Assembly (NCBI RefSeq): GCF_010093065.1
Contig: NZ_CP048113.1
Location: forward strand, 7,272,001-7,336,000
Origin: Chitinophaga agri
GTDB lineage: Bacteria; Bacteroidota; Bacteroidia; Chitinophagales; Chitinophagaceae
Length of the DNA stretch: 64,000 nt
Direction of reading: 5' to 3'
Position numbers and translations under genes: made by a program
Notes under the pieces: generated by a model
The model's database searches: none
Told to the model about the DNA's origin: nothing
Seen by the model: the letters and a program-made list of their open reading frames with translations, nothing else
In this document: positions 36,201 to 42,939 of the stretch, piece by piece
Numbering within the stretch: position 1 is the stretch's first letter
Layout of the letters: every line of letters starts with the position of its first letter

Positions 36201-37190
36201 TATAACCGCATTGATGAAAAGACCCTGCAGGGATTGATGGAGTATGAAGAGACGGCTTATTATGCCGCAGGACTGTATTTTAACTTAGTGGAAGACGTCA
36301 ATGGACAACCCACCGGATTGCAGCTCAAACCAGAGATCAAGCTGCCTGAGGACCAGCGGGGCATCTTTGGAGATGCGGTGTTATGGATCGCCAATACCAT
36401 CGAAACCACCCAGCGTAAGCGGTTATATAACCGGCTTAAAAATACGGACAGGCTCCGTATTGTGGCTGAAGGAGATTCCTGGTTCCAGTACCCCATCCGT
36501 CTGAAAGATATCCTGGATCAGCTGTATAAACTCTATGCTATCCGCAGCTTTGCAGAGGCAGGCGATACGCTGGAAAATTACATGAAGAAAAAGGAATACC
36601 TGAAAGCGATCAAAGAGGAGGAAGCTCAGATATTCCTGGTAAGTGGTGGCGGAAATGATATACTGGGAAAACAGTTCCGGGAGTTCCTGCGTGCTGTACC
36701 GGCAGAGAATGATGGTGCATACAGCCGTTACCTGGAAGATACGTTTATGAAGAAGCTGGACGACCTGGAGAAATGGTACCGGGACATGTTCACCGAATTA
36801 CATGACCGGTATCCGAACCTGCGCATCCTGGTACATAGTTATGACTATGTTATACCGGTGGATACTGATCTCACGCCCAGGAAAACCAGCTGGCTGGGTA
36901 AATATATGATTGAGAAGAATATTAAGCCACAGCCGGAAAGGGAAGAAGTGATAAAGTTCATTCTGAACAGGTTCAACGAACGCCTGCAGAAAATAGCAGC
37001 AGATTATGCCGGCATCGTATACTATATAGATGCAAGGAATACCGTAGAACGTAATTCATGGTATGATGAAATTCATCCTACGAATGATGGATTCGGACTG
37101 GTTGCCGATAAGTTCGTTGCGGTGATAGAATCTCTGCGGCCTGGACTGGCGCCTTTTATTGAGTCAGTAGCTTTGTCTGCACAATCCTGA
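33231..37190 (+). CDS. Fusion protein: N-acetylmuramoyl-L-alanine amidase + caspase-like peptidase + SGNH hydrolase
   Basis: The 1319-residue protein has no signal peptide. Residues ~35-250 are an Amidase_2 domain: H61 in LHFTAG, E127 in IGIELSN, and H232/D242 in SHINYRSSGKWDIGP supply the zinc and catalytic residues. Residues ~327-630 are a C14 caspase domain, with catalytic H407 in YYSGHG and C469 in DCCHSG. A beta-rich linker (~640-1060) follows, with a segment like the DUF4384-type domain found after bacterial caspases. Residues ~1075-1310 are an SGNH/GDSL hydrolase with S1083 in EGDSW, GGGND near 1140 and D1279-x-x-H1282. Cutting of cell wall, peptides and esters by one polypeptide suggests a lytic or cell-suicide effector; this is inferred. 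A lipoprotein and a small gene follow after a terminator. Confidence 0.88.
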   Translation: MRYDSLPQIEARFKIDSASLLTPFSLQVPGEQLFLKGQLYKPGRTNYFYPTVHTKERIVLHFTAGNLRSDMQSLTTQDRHVSVPFVIARDGTIYQLFPSKNWSGHIGKGVGNENTQNAQDKVTIGIELSNYAYLVPHDGVLETVYSRQPVNGKPGPIDEYCALSNSEAFIKINQPFRDQSYYASYTPEQIESTIILLRYLTSTYNIPRQFLPEDKRYITTNDVLSFKGIVSHINYRSSGKWDIGPAFDWDTLISGVTAPAFLPAATSRSLHFVTRDLTAAIASEEEIVDKYAGVGDLNETGPEATDNEGYYPPSFEEDPLEGVTPASGKVFALLVGINAYAKVRQLHGCLNDVKQVEDYLRNRTPFDCRIEKLPDEQATRANVFKLFEEHLGQANEEDTVLFYYSGHGTQEDAAPVWEETDGKLECLVCYDGDAAKPADYLLTDKELRYMIGKLYEKTGAHIVTIFDCCHSGDNTRGQLINTAYASKEVIKRMVYNPDHNARYAGAFPQRDWNDFLFSKDIKEEDINGRKPDEFLPEGIHIQMAACESDQSAVEVSGEGVFTKKLLGALDACTGNVSYNELGSRIRQYLRFSFQQTPKIYVSGNRKGLMAAGFLNRSLTDQATVAEVTYNIKGWQLNLGAIHGVDENTKITVIDAADTSRKWVAITDKVFIDYSIISIDGSPGQDRAHKAFVEGLMSGKILLELNNVNGNPAEMARLLDDIESKAGGRFEFQSAAGENGRSADYTLHIRAGEAIITRANDPYRPVVRPLDIVKESGIPELVETLKHISQWHFIKELQNSTIPDGFPQQPLRMELTRIYPDGCREKLDTTMGNAVFHFEENETLWKGAMEIKLTNQTNQPLYVSALYLAIQFSSYIDYQYDIPVLLEPGKSMLVAKKGADRIRIRQDNFVREYNWPLSIETLKVITSTELFDVKALELGNLPAPYVLADREKGVVRSGMEIPKAIDTSEDEETVFTGWITQRLNFIFNNPSYNRIDEKTLQGLMEYEETAYYAAGLYFNLVEDVNGQPTGLQLKPEIKLPEDQRGIFGDAVLWIANTIETTQRKRLYNRLKNTDRLRIVAEGDSWFQYPIRLKDILDQLYKLYAIRSFAEAGDTLENYMKKKEYLKAIKEEEAQIFLVSGGGNDILGKQFREFLRAVPAENDGAYSRYLEDTFMKKLDDLEKWYRDMFTELHDRYPNLRILVHSYDYVIPVDTDLTPRKTSWLGKYMIEKNIKPQPEREEVIKFILNRFNERLQKIAADYAGIVYYIDARNTVERNSWYDEIHPTNDGFGLVADKFVAVIESLRPGLAPFIESVALSAQS

Positions 37191-37221
37191 GTGGATTGTT
37201 TTGTTCTGTATAACATAAGGT

Positions 37222-37255
37222 GAAGGTGCCCGTTAGCGCGGACACCTTCGTTTGT
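37222..37255 (+). terminator. Probable terminator after the amidase-caspase gene
   Basis: GAAGGTG (37222-37228) pairs with CACCTTC (37243-37249), with a bulged extension of the stem, followed by GTTTGTT. Confidence 0.55.
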
Positions 37256-37348
37256 TATATGTAGTAATTATCAGCTTGCACATGTATTAGTTTATCATTT
37301 AGTTTGTCCTTGGCTAATAATATGTAATTTTGCAGTCACAATATACCT

Positions 37349-38089
37349 ATGTCATACTCTAAAAATTATATGTTGCTCTGTGTAGCAGCATGCCTGTTTG
37401 CGTGTAAGCAACAGCCTACAGCTTTGATGAATGCCTCCGCTCAGTTAACAGACAGTATTGGTCAGTCTAAAAGATCTACTCAGAAAAAGAATGCTGCTGT
37501 GCTTATTCCGATCGACAGGAACGATAAGGGTTTTCCTGACGGGTTACCGGTTGATATGGTTACACCCGCAGGGTGGTCTATCAGATACCTGGTGAAAGAT
37601 GATGAAACCAAATACGACGAACTTTATATTGAATGTGCCAAAGGAAGCAGTAAGGTGGTTTTTCAGGACTTGTTCCTGAACGTAAGGTTAATTCCGCGTT
37701 TTTCCGCAGAAAGTGACACACATCTTTTTCTTACGCATAAATGTGGGTCTGACTGTATAGGCCTCACAACTGTCAGTAAGCAGCAGATACCTGAATATCA
37801 GACATATGAATGGGTGCTGGATTATGACGTGGCTACAGGGCAGGTAGTGTATAAGATCGCTGACGATAGTACGGAAGACAGCGTGAAACTGATGGTGGTG
37901 AATGTCCCACTGGGAAAGGAAAAGCGTATAGCTTTTGATAACTTACCTGCGCATTCGCAAAAGGGAGGGGTGGACAGCATTGTTTTTAAGAACAGGAAGG
38001 TGCAGTTGTTCGCCGGACTGATAGATAGAAATGACCCTGACGAAGAAGACATTGTGAAAGAAACACGTACTGTGTCTTTTGATAGATAG
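37349..38089 (+). CDS. Lipoprotein of unknown function
   Basis: The 246-residue protein has a lipoprotein signal (lipobox LFAC, C19). The mature part is beta-rich with a Cys pair in HKCGSDCIGL and was not recognised as a known family. It follows the amidase-caspase gene (159 bp, with a hairpin between) and is 33 bp ahead of the small gene at 38123, with which it probably forms an operon. A link to the caspase protein rests on position only. Confidence 0.7.
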   Translation: MSYSKNYMLLCVAACLFACKQQPTALMNASAQLTDSIGQSKRSTQKKNAAVLIPIDRNDKGFPDGLPVDMVTPAGWSIRYLVKDDETKYDELYIECAKGSSKVVFQDLFLNVRLIPRFSAESDTHLFLTHKCGSDCIGLTTVSKQQIPEYQTYEWVLDYDVATGQVVYKIADDSTEDSVKLMVVNVPLGKEKRIAFDNLPAHSQKGGVDSIVFKNRKVQLFAGLIDRNDPDEEDIVKETRTVSFDR

Positions 38090-38122
38090 AATACCGTTAT
38101 ACTTGCAGAAAGATGTGGAATC

Positions 38123-38524
38123 ATGGTAGAAGCAACTGATGTGCGCACTGGCAATATGGTATGGTATTATGATCTGTATATGAATGAGATGGTGTTTGAG
38201 GTAGAGGGTTTACTGGATGGCTTTATTTACAACTCATCACTACCTAAGAGTAAGTTGCCGCTGGCAAGTGTACATCCCATCACACTGGATGCCGGACAGC
38301 TGCATAATCTGGGATTTGTAAGAGGTGACAGAGAACATGGGGAAGATGTCAATGTATTTTCCTACCGGTATAACCGTAAGGATAGTATCTATGTGAGGGA
38401 TGAGGGATATGTGTTCCAGGTATTGATCGAAACGTCTGGTCAGCAGGTGCCCTGTGGACAGCCGATATTATATGTACATCAGTTACAGAACCTGTTCTAC
38501 TGTTTGACAGGTAAGGAACTGTGA
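38123..38524 (+). CDS. Conserved small cytoplasmic protein, function unknown
   Basis: The 133-residue product has no signal peptide or membrane segment. It looks like a compact alpha/beta protein: WYYDLYMNEMVFEVEGLLDGFIY, and a C-terminal helix YVHQLQNLFYCLTGKEL. No family was recognised. It follows the lipoprotein gene by 33 bp in the same direction. A hairpin terminator overlaps its stop. Confidence 0.6.
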   Translation: MVEATDVRTGNMVWYYDLYMNEMVFEVEGLLDGFIYNSSLPKSKLPLASVHPITLDAGQLHNLGFVRGDREHGEDVNVFSYRYNRKDSIYVRDEGYVFQVLIETSGQQVPCGQPILYVHQLQNLFYCLTGKEL

Positions 38525-38564
38525 TCCGGTGTGGACGTTCCCGCAGAGGAAGCCCACACCGGAT
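38524..38564. terminator. Bidirectional terminator between convergent genes
   Basis: An 11-bp perfect stem (38524-38534 with 38554-38564) has a second inner pairing (TTCC/GGAA). It lies between the 3' ends of two convergent genes. Confidence 0.7.
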
Positions 38565-38572
38565 TAGTTATA

Positions 38573-39151
38573 TCATGGATGCGGGCCCATACAGGTGATG
38601 GCTACGCCGCTGAAACTTCCTTTGATAGTGATAGTTTTCTCGGAGCCAGACTCTATGTCGTTAGGTCCGGTAAATTCAAAATTGCCGGATATGTAAGCCT
38701 TTACATCATCAAACCGGATCTCTGACAGCGTGAAGGTACCTTTCTGTGAACTGGAGGAAATATCTTTTCCTGCGCCTTCATCTGCTGTTTCTGTTGCCTC
38801 ATCCTGCGGATAATTCAGGAACTGTGCAAAGTTACCTGCTTCATCCTCATTACCTGTTTTAATGAACTCGATGGTAGTGGGTTTAAATTCCCCTATTTTC
38901 TTGAGATCAAATCGCAGGGACAGTATCCTCTTGCCGTCACGTAAGGTACATTCCAGGTTCATGATAGCCTGTTTACTGCTACCAATAGTGGCAGTTCCCC
39001 TGATATCCTTCGAGGAAAAGACACTCCCGTTCTTTTCGATGTTTAAGGTACCCGGATTGAGTACTTTCTTTTGTGCGAGTACAGTAGTCACGCTCATACA
39101 GAAGATAGCAACTACTGCGGTTGATATCCGTGATAGTGTTTTCGTTTTCAT
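38573..39151 (-). CDS. Exported protein of unknown function
   Basis: The 192-residue product has a signal peptide ending TTVLAQ. The mature protein is beta-rich and hydrophilic with charged turns (RDGKRILSLRFDLKKIGEF; KTITIKGSFSGVAITC) and a single C-terminal Cys. No family was recognised. It should be periplasmic or surface exposed. A near-consensus TATCTTTC -7 element on the minus strand (39184-39191) lies about 33 bp upstream of the start. Confidence 0.7.
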   Translation of the reverse strand: MKTKTLSRISTAVVAIFCMSVTTVLAQKKVLNPGTLNIEKNGSVFSSKDIRGTATIGSSKQAIMNLECTLRDGKRILSLRFDLKKIGEFKPTTIEFIKTGNEDEAGNFAQFLNYPQDEATETADEGAGKDISSSSQKGTFTLSEIRFDDVKAYISGNFEFTGPNDIESGSEKTITIKGSFSGVAITCMGPHP

Positions 39152-39504
39152 GTAGGTGTAGTTAGGGATAGCTGATAATTGACGAAAGATACAAAAATTA
39201 TTTTCAAACCACTACCAGTGACAGATGTACTATATTATTTTATAACAGCGGTCCGTCTGTATGGTGAACGGCGGTAGAGAAAACGTGTTTTCAGACAGAC
39301 GTATTGATAGCGAGTGTTTTAAGTGCGGACATGGCTTTTTCCGCATCTTCCGTATCATGTCTCTGCGTAAAATAGATATATCTGTAATGCCGCTCATGCT
39401 GTAAATATAGTAAACAACAGTAGGTGTTGTCAGTACATTTGACGCATAAGTGTTATTGATAATTTGATGAGTGCGCTATATCTTGCTGCCCTTTAACAAA
39501 TATT
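39152..39504. other. 353-bp divergent intergenic region
   Basis: It lies between the divergent exported-protein and membrane-protein genes. It holds a minus-strand promoter-like TATCTTTC (39184-39191) and a distant 7-bp inverted repeat (CGTCTGT near 39253, ACAGACG near 39294). No coding frame was seen. Confidence 0.5.
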
Positions 39505-40113
39505 ATGACCCAGATCTGGACCAGTAGCAAAGGAGACAAGATTATTGCATTTGCCAACAACACCTTATACAAAGCCAATCCTAAAGACGAAAACGTATCC
39601 TTTCTCGTTGCCGGTATGAAAGCAGGTGACTTTTCCGATCCTGCCCTGTTTGCATTACCGCTTGATATTATCAGGTCGATCCATTGGCAGGAAGGTAATG
39701 ATCACATACAGGTATTCTTTAGTCGTGAATCAGAAGAACATTTTATTATCAAAGATCCGGTGATACGGGAGGAGATCTTCAACCACCTGAAAGCATACAT
39801 TCCCGGTGCTACGTATGGTGTAGATAGATATGATGAGATGAGAGCGGCTGCCAAGCCGCTGGCTGGACTGGTAGTTGTGTTGCTGCTGTTCGCCTATACC
39901 ATACATGTGATGGCCGAACTGAATAGTGGAGAATCTGTAACAGCATTCGGACGTCTCGGCGGCCTGATAGTAGGACTGGTGTCATTGGGTACGGTGAAAG
40001 TGCTATTGGTCTATGGCGCATTGATCGCAATAGCCGGTTATTCAACCTATAAAAAGATGAGGAATCCGCCGGTGGTACATGTCATTGGACTGGGGCGTCC
40101 TGCAAATATATGA
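39505..40113 (+). CDS. Membrane protein with N-terminal PH-like domain
   Basis: The 202-residue protein starts with ~110 soluble residues rich in beta strands (DKIIAFANNTLYKANP; IRSIHWQEGNDHIQVFFS; EEHFIIKDP), reminiscent of a bacterial PH domain. Two membrane segments follow (LAGLVVVLLLFAYTIHVMA at ~117-135 and LIVGLVSLGTVKVLLVYGALIAIAGY at ~153-178). No signal peptide is present. The function is unknown. A strong hairpin follows 28 bp after the stop. Confidence 0.65.
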   Translation: MTQIWTSSKGDKIIAFANNTLYKANPKDENVSFLVAGMKAGDFSDPALFALPLDIIRSIHWQEGNDHIQVFFSRESEEHFIIKDPVIREEIFNHLKAYIPGATYGVDRYDEMRAAAKPLAGLVVVLLLFAYTIHVMAELNSGESVTAFGRLGGLIVGLVSLGTVKVLLVYGALIAIAGYSTYKKMRNPPVVHVIGLGRPANI

Positions 40114-40263
40114 GGTAAGTATTAACAGGAACATAGCTGATATAAACGGGCTGTTCGGCAATACGGACGGCCCGTTTATATTACTATCAGGGCCGGACTG
40201 GGCGTATGCCGGTAGGACAGGCGCCAGCAGTGTTGCTGTCAGTAACAGAGAGTAGTGTTTCAT
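40042..40263 (-). CDS. Possible small membrane-anchored exported protein
   Basis: The 73-residue frame begins MKHYSLLLTATLLAPVLPAYAQ, a convincing signal peptide, then GPD, a short hydrophobic segment (SAMFLLILTSYI) and a basic tail. This resembles the small signal-GPD-TM-basic proteins common in Bacteroidota. A TACCTTTA element 19 bp upstream could be its promoter. Against it, the frame runs through the terminator hairpin at 40141-40180 and into the 3' end of the gene on the other strand, so it may be a degraded gene or chance. Confidence 0.3.
   Translation of the reverse strand: MKHYSLLLTATLLAPVLPAYAQSGPDSNINGPSVLPNSPFISAMFLLILTSYICRTPQSNDMYHRRIPHLFIG
40141..40180. terminator. Terminator after the membrane-protein gene
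   Basis: An 11-bp perfect stem (40141-40151 with 40170-40180) has further inner pairing and A/T-rich outer arms. Confidence 0.8.
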
Positions 40264-40325
40264 TTGGGTTAATTTTGGCCGTGCTAAAGGTAGCAGATTT
40301 TACTTTCTTTATATATATTAGCCGG

Positions 40326-41132
40326 ATGAATCAGGAGTTGAAAATCCCTATACGGCGTCCGTTTGTTCTTTCTGGAGGTGGCGCCCGTGGCTATGCCCAT
40401 CTTGGCGTTTTAAAAGCATTTGAAGAGAAGAATGTCTTTCCTGAAGCGATTGCGGCTACCAGTGCCGGCTCTATAGCTGCGGCATTTATCTGTGACGGGT
40501 ATAGTACAGATGAAGTAAAAGAGATCTTCCAGCGTACAAAGATGGGACTCTCTATGCAGTGGCGGAACCTGAAGGCGGGTTTCCTGTCCTTACGTACGGT
40601 AGAAAAGGTATTGAAACAGACATTACGCCATACAACATTTGAATCGTTACCGGTACCATTGTATATCTCTGCAACGGATTATCACACCGGCTTTCAGCGT
40701 ATATTTTCACAGGGAGAAGTGATCCCGGCAGTGCTGGCAGCTTCTACGATCCCGATGCTGTTCCCGCCGGTGATGATAGATGGTATACCTTATATCGATG
40801 GCGGTATTTCCGGCAATCTGCCTGTAGAGCCTTTACTGGGGCAATACAGGGATATTGTAGGGGTGCATGTGAATCCATTGCCAGCCTACAATCCGTCGGG
40901 CAGCTTCCTGGCAGCAGTAGACCGTACGATGCACATGGCTATCCAGGAAGCAGTATTGAAGAATAAACGACACTGTGACCTGTTTATTGAGCCTGAGGCA
41001 CTGGGACAGTTTGGGATGTTCGATTTTAAGCGCCTGGATGCTATTTATGCTACCGGACTGGATTATACCCGTCAGTTACTGGAAGAGGGGCAGGTAAAGG
41101 CACTGGCCGGGAATAGTCAACTTGTCAAGTAG
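40326..41132 (+). CDS. Patatin-like phospholipase
   Basis: From the ATG at 40326 the product has 268 residues; an in-frame start at 40206 would add 40 residues that look non-coding. It has the patatin oxyanion loop GGGARG (17-22), a nucleophile elbow ATSAGS with S46, and the catalytic DGG (YIDGGISGNLPVEPL). It also keeps the STIPMLFPPV segment seen in RssA-like bacterial patatins. These enzymes release fatty acids from phospholipids. No signal peptide is present, so it should be cytoplasmic or membrane-peripheral. It is monocistronic. Confidence 0.92.
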   Translation: MNQELKIPIRRPFVLSGGGARGYAHLGVLKAFEEKNVFPEAIAATSAGSIAAAFICDGYSTDEVKEIFQRTKMGLSMQWRNLKAGFLSLRTVEKVLKQTLRHTTFESLPVPLYISATDYHTGFQRIFSQGEVIPAVLAASTIPMLFPPVMIDGIPYIDGGISGNLPVEPLLGQYRDIVGVHVNPLPAYNPSGSFLAAVDRTMHMAIQEAVLKNKRHCDLFIEPEALGQFGMFDFKRLDAIYATGLDYTRQLLEEGQVKALAGNSQLVK

Positions 41133-41241
41133 GATTTTGTTTGCCGGTAGGGAAACAGCTTGTACGAAAAAGCCGGGGAGTGCGTTTATATAGGTAGATC
41201 GCGTTGTTCATTTGCCTCCTATCGTAAACCCACTCAGAAAA

Positions 41242-42000
41242 ATGAGACACTCGCTTAAAAATTCCATGATTATCGGTACCCTTGGTATCTTTTTATTGTT
41301 TGCCTGTAGCAAATCTGAAAATGTAACTCCTTATCAAACGGCCCCTAAAGCAGAAACAAGGGCCAAAGGAGAAGCCGCTGCCCTCGCAGTACCTGTTGGT
41401 ACAGTTGTTTACACCAGCAATGGTTATAAGCTGACGCTTACCAACAATGACCCTAATTTTAATGAAACGGTACGCCAGAAGATCGTAGACATCTTCTTTG
41501 GTAAGTATCCGCAATTGCTGACCCGCTTCAACCCAGGCGTCACCAAGTCAATTACCTATGTGATTGACCCTAACTACAGTGGTGTGGCCTATACTTCCGG
41601 CACCACCGTTACTTACAGCGCGGCATGGTTCCAGAGCAATCCGCAGGATGTTGATGTTGCCACACATGAGATCATGCATATCATTCAGGCCTATACGGGT
41701 GGTACACCTGGTTGGCTGACGGAGGGTATTGCTGACCTGGTGCGTTACAGGTATGGTGTTAACAATGCGGCCGCAGGATGGACATTGCCTGCCTATTCTT
41801 CTTCACAGTCCTATACAAACGCTTACCGCGTAACCGCCCGTTTCCTGGCATGGCTGGAGAATCACGTGAGCAGCACGATCGTCACCAATCTGAATACTGC
41901 TTTACGTAATCATACCTACACTGCCAATACCTGGGTAACACTGACAGGCAAAACTGTAGATCAGCTGTGGGCTGACTATGGCGCGAATCCTGCTTTGTAA
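41242..42000 (+). CDS. Basic secretory protein (BSP) family metallopeptidase, lipoprotein
   Basis: From the ATG at 41242 (an upstream TTG at 41212 is in frame) the protein has 252 residues and a lipoprotein signal with lipobox LLFAC. The BSP-domain zinc motif is HEIMH (H142, E143, H146), followed by PGWLTEGIADLVRY, where the Glu and Asp are typical of the family. The C-terminal half (TNAYRVTARFLAWLE...VDQLWADY) also matches. BSP proteins are secreted peptidase-like proteins known from plants and bacteria; here it should be membrane anchored on the outer side of the cytoplasm. Confidence 0.88.
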   Translation: MRHSLKNSMIIGTLGIFLLFACSKSENVTPYQTAPKAETRAKGEAAALAVPVGTVVYTSNGYKLTLTNNDPNFNETVRQKIVDIFFGKYPQLLTRFNPGVTKSITYVIDPNYSGVAYTSGTTVTYSAAWFQSNPQDVDVATHEIMHIIQAYTGGTPGWLTEGIADLVRYRYGVNNAAAGWTLPAYSSSQSYTNAYRVTARFLAWLENHVSSTIVTNLNTALRNHTYTANTWVTLTGKTVDQLWADYGANPAL

Positions 42001-42090
42001 CAGGTAAATTGTATCGTGCACCAGTGTTGCTACAGATCATTATAACTATCACACGGAGGTGGTGAACCGCGGTCGTTTATGCAACACGGG

Positions 42091-42120
42091 TTAATCAGGA
42101 ATTAAGAATCAGGAATTGAG
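42091..42120. repeat. Left arm of a 30-bp imperfect inverted repeat
   Basis: This segment, centred on AAGAATCAGGAATTGAG, matches the reverse complement of 42238-42267 at about 26 of 29 positions. The internal unit CAGGAATT itself occurs twice. A related CAGGAATCAGGAATT lies at 16741-16755 after the mutS2-like gene. Confidence 0.7.
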
Positions 42121-42237
42121 AATTTGTAAGTCTTACATGGGCATATTGTCCATAGTGTGTACAAGTTAGTTGCGCGATGTTTCATCTGATCGATATCAGC
42201 ATTCCGCTTACTATCGGGTGGAAGACGGTTGTAGCAG

Positions 42238-42267
42238 CTCAATTCCTGATTCGAAATTCCTGCTTAA
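42238..42267. repeat. Right arm of the inverted repeat
   Basis: It is the reverse complement of 42091-42120 with about three mismatches. It touches the stop codon of the minus-strand gene at 42264. The two arms enclose about 117 bp with no coding character, the layout of a small non-autonomous element. Confidence 0.65.
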
Positions 42268-42899
42268 TCAAAGATCGCTTCCGGCGGTGTCCTGTCAACC
42301 CTGAAGGCCTGATCAAGATAATACAACACTGTCTCAGGGGCTTTCGCATTCCTGTCCAGTTCCCGTAGCGGTGTAACGATCTTCGGGTATTCATCGATAA
42401 ACTCCAGTCCCTCAACCGGCGGAAGGTCAAAAGATTTCATCAGCAGGCGGAACCTTTCCAGTTCAGCTCCCCAGTACCGGATATATTTGCTGGCACTGAT
42501 GTTCAGTTCTATCAGGATGTCCCGGGTCTGAAACAAGATCCCGGCTTCCAGTTGGCATTCCTGCGTCAGTTCTTCCTCGTATTTTTCCAGCTCCTTCAGT
42601 ACAAAGTCTTTTTGTAGTAAAGGCGTGGTCATACTGTCTTCTTCGTATATGCCGTAGGTACAACTTACCTTGCCGGGTAACGTCTCTGCCAATGTGAGAA
42701 AAAGCGCCCACAAACGGTCGTTGTCAATATTGACGGTTGCCTGAAAACGGTAAGGCATCCTGGGGTTCTCATTCAGTACAAGGCTATATCCTTCCACGAT
42801 CTTCGCTTTCCTTCTCCTGAAAAGTATTTCGTCAATATCAGGACGATAGTCCAGTTCATCGTCGGCAGGAATACGTACAGTAACAGGCAGTTTTAACAT
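42264..42899 (-). CDS. Conserved cytoplasmic protein, function unknown
   Basis: The 211-residue protein has no signal or membrane segment. It appears alpha/beta with an N-terminal MLKLPVTVRIPADDELDYRPDIDEI, a middle strand-rich part (RFQATVNIDNDRLWALFLTLAETLP), and a helical C-terminal half ending APETVLYYLDQAFRVDR. No family was recognised with confidence. It is divergent from the GH15 gene, with only 40 bp between starts, so the two share a regulatory region. Confidence 0.65.
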   Translation of the reverse strand: MLKLPVTVRIPADDELDYRPDIDEILFRRRKAKIVEGYSLVLNENPRMPYRFQATVNIDNDRLWALFLTLAETLPGKVSCTYGIYEEDSMTTPLLQKDFVLKELEKYEEELTQECQLEAGILFQTRDILIELNISASKYIRYWGAELERFRLLMKSFDLPPVEGLEFIDEYPKIVTPLRELDRNAKAPETVLYYLDQAFRVDRTPPEAIFD

Positions 42900-42939
42900 G
42901 TCATAAAGGTAAGGTATACCATTGTTTTAGGCATGGTTC

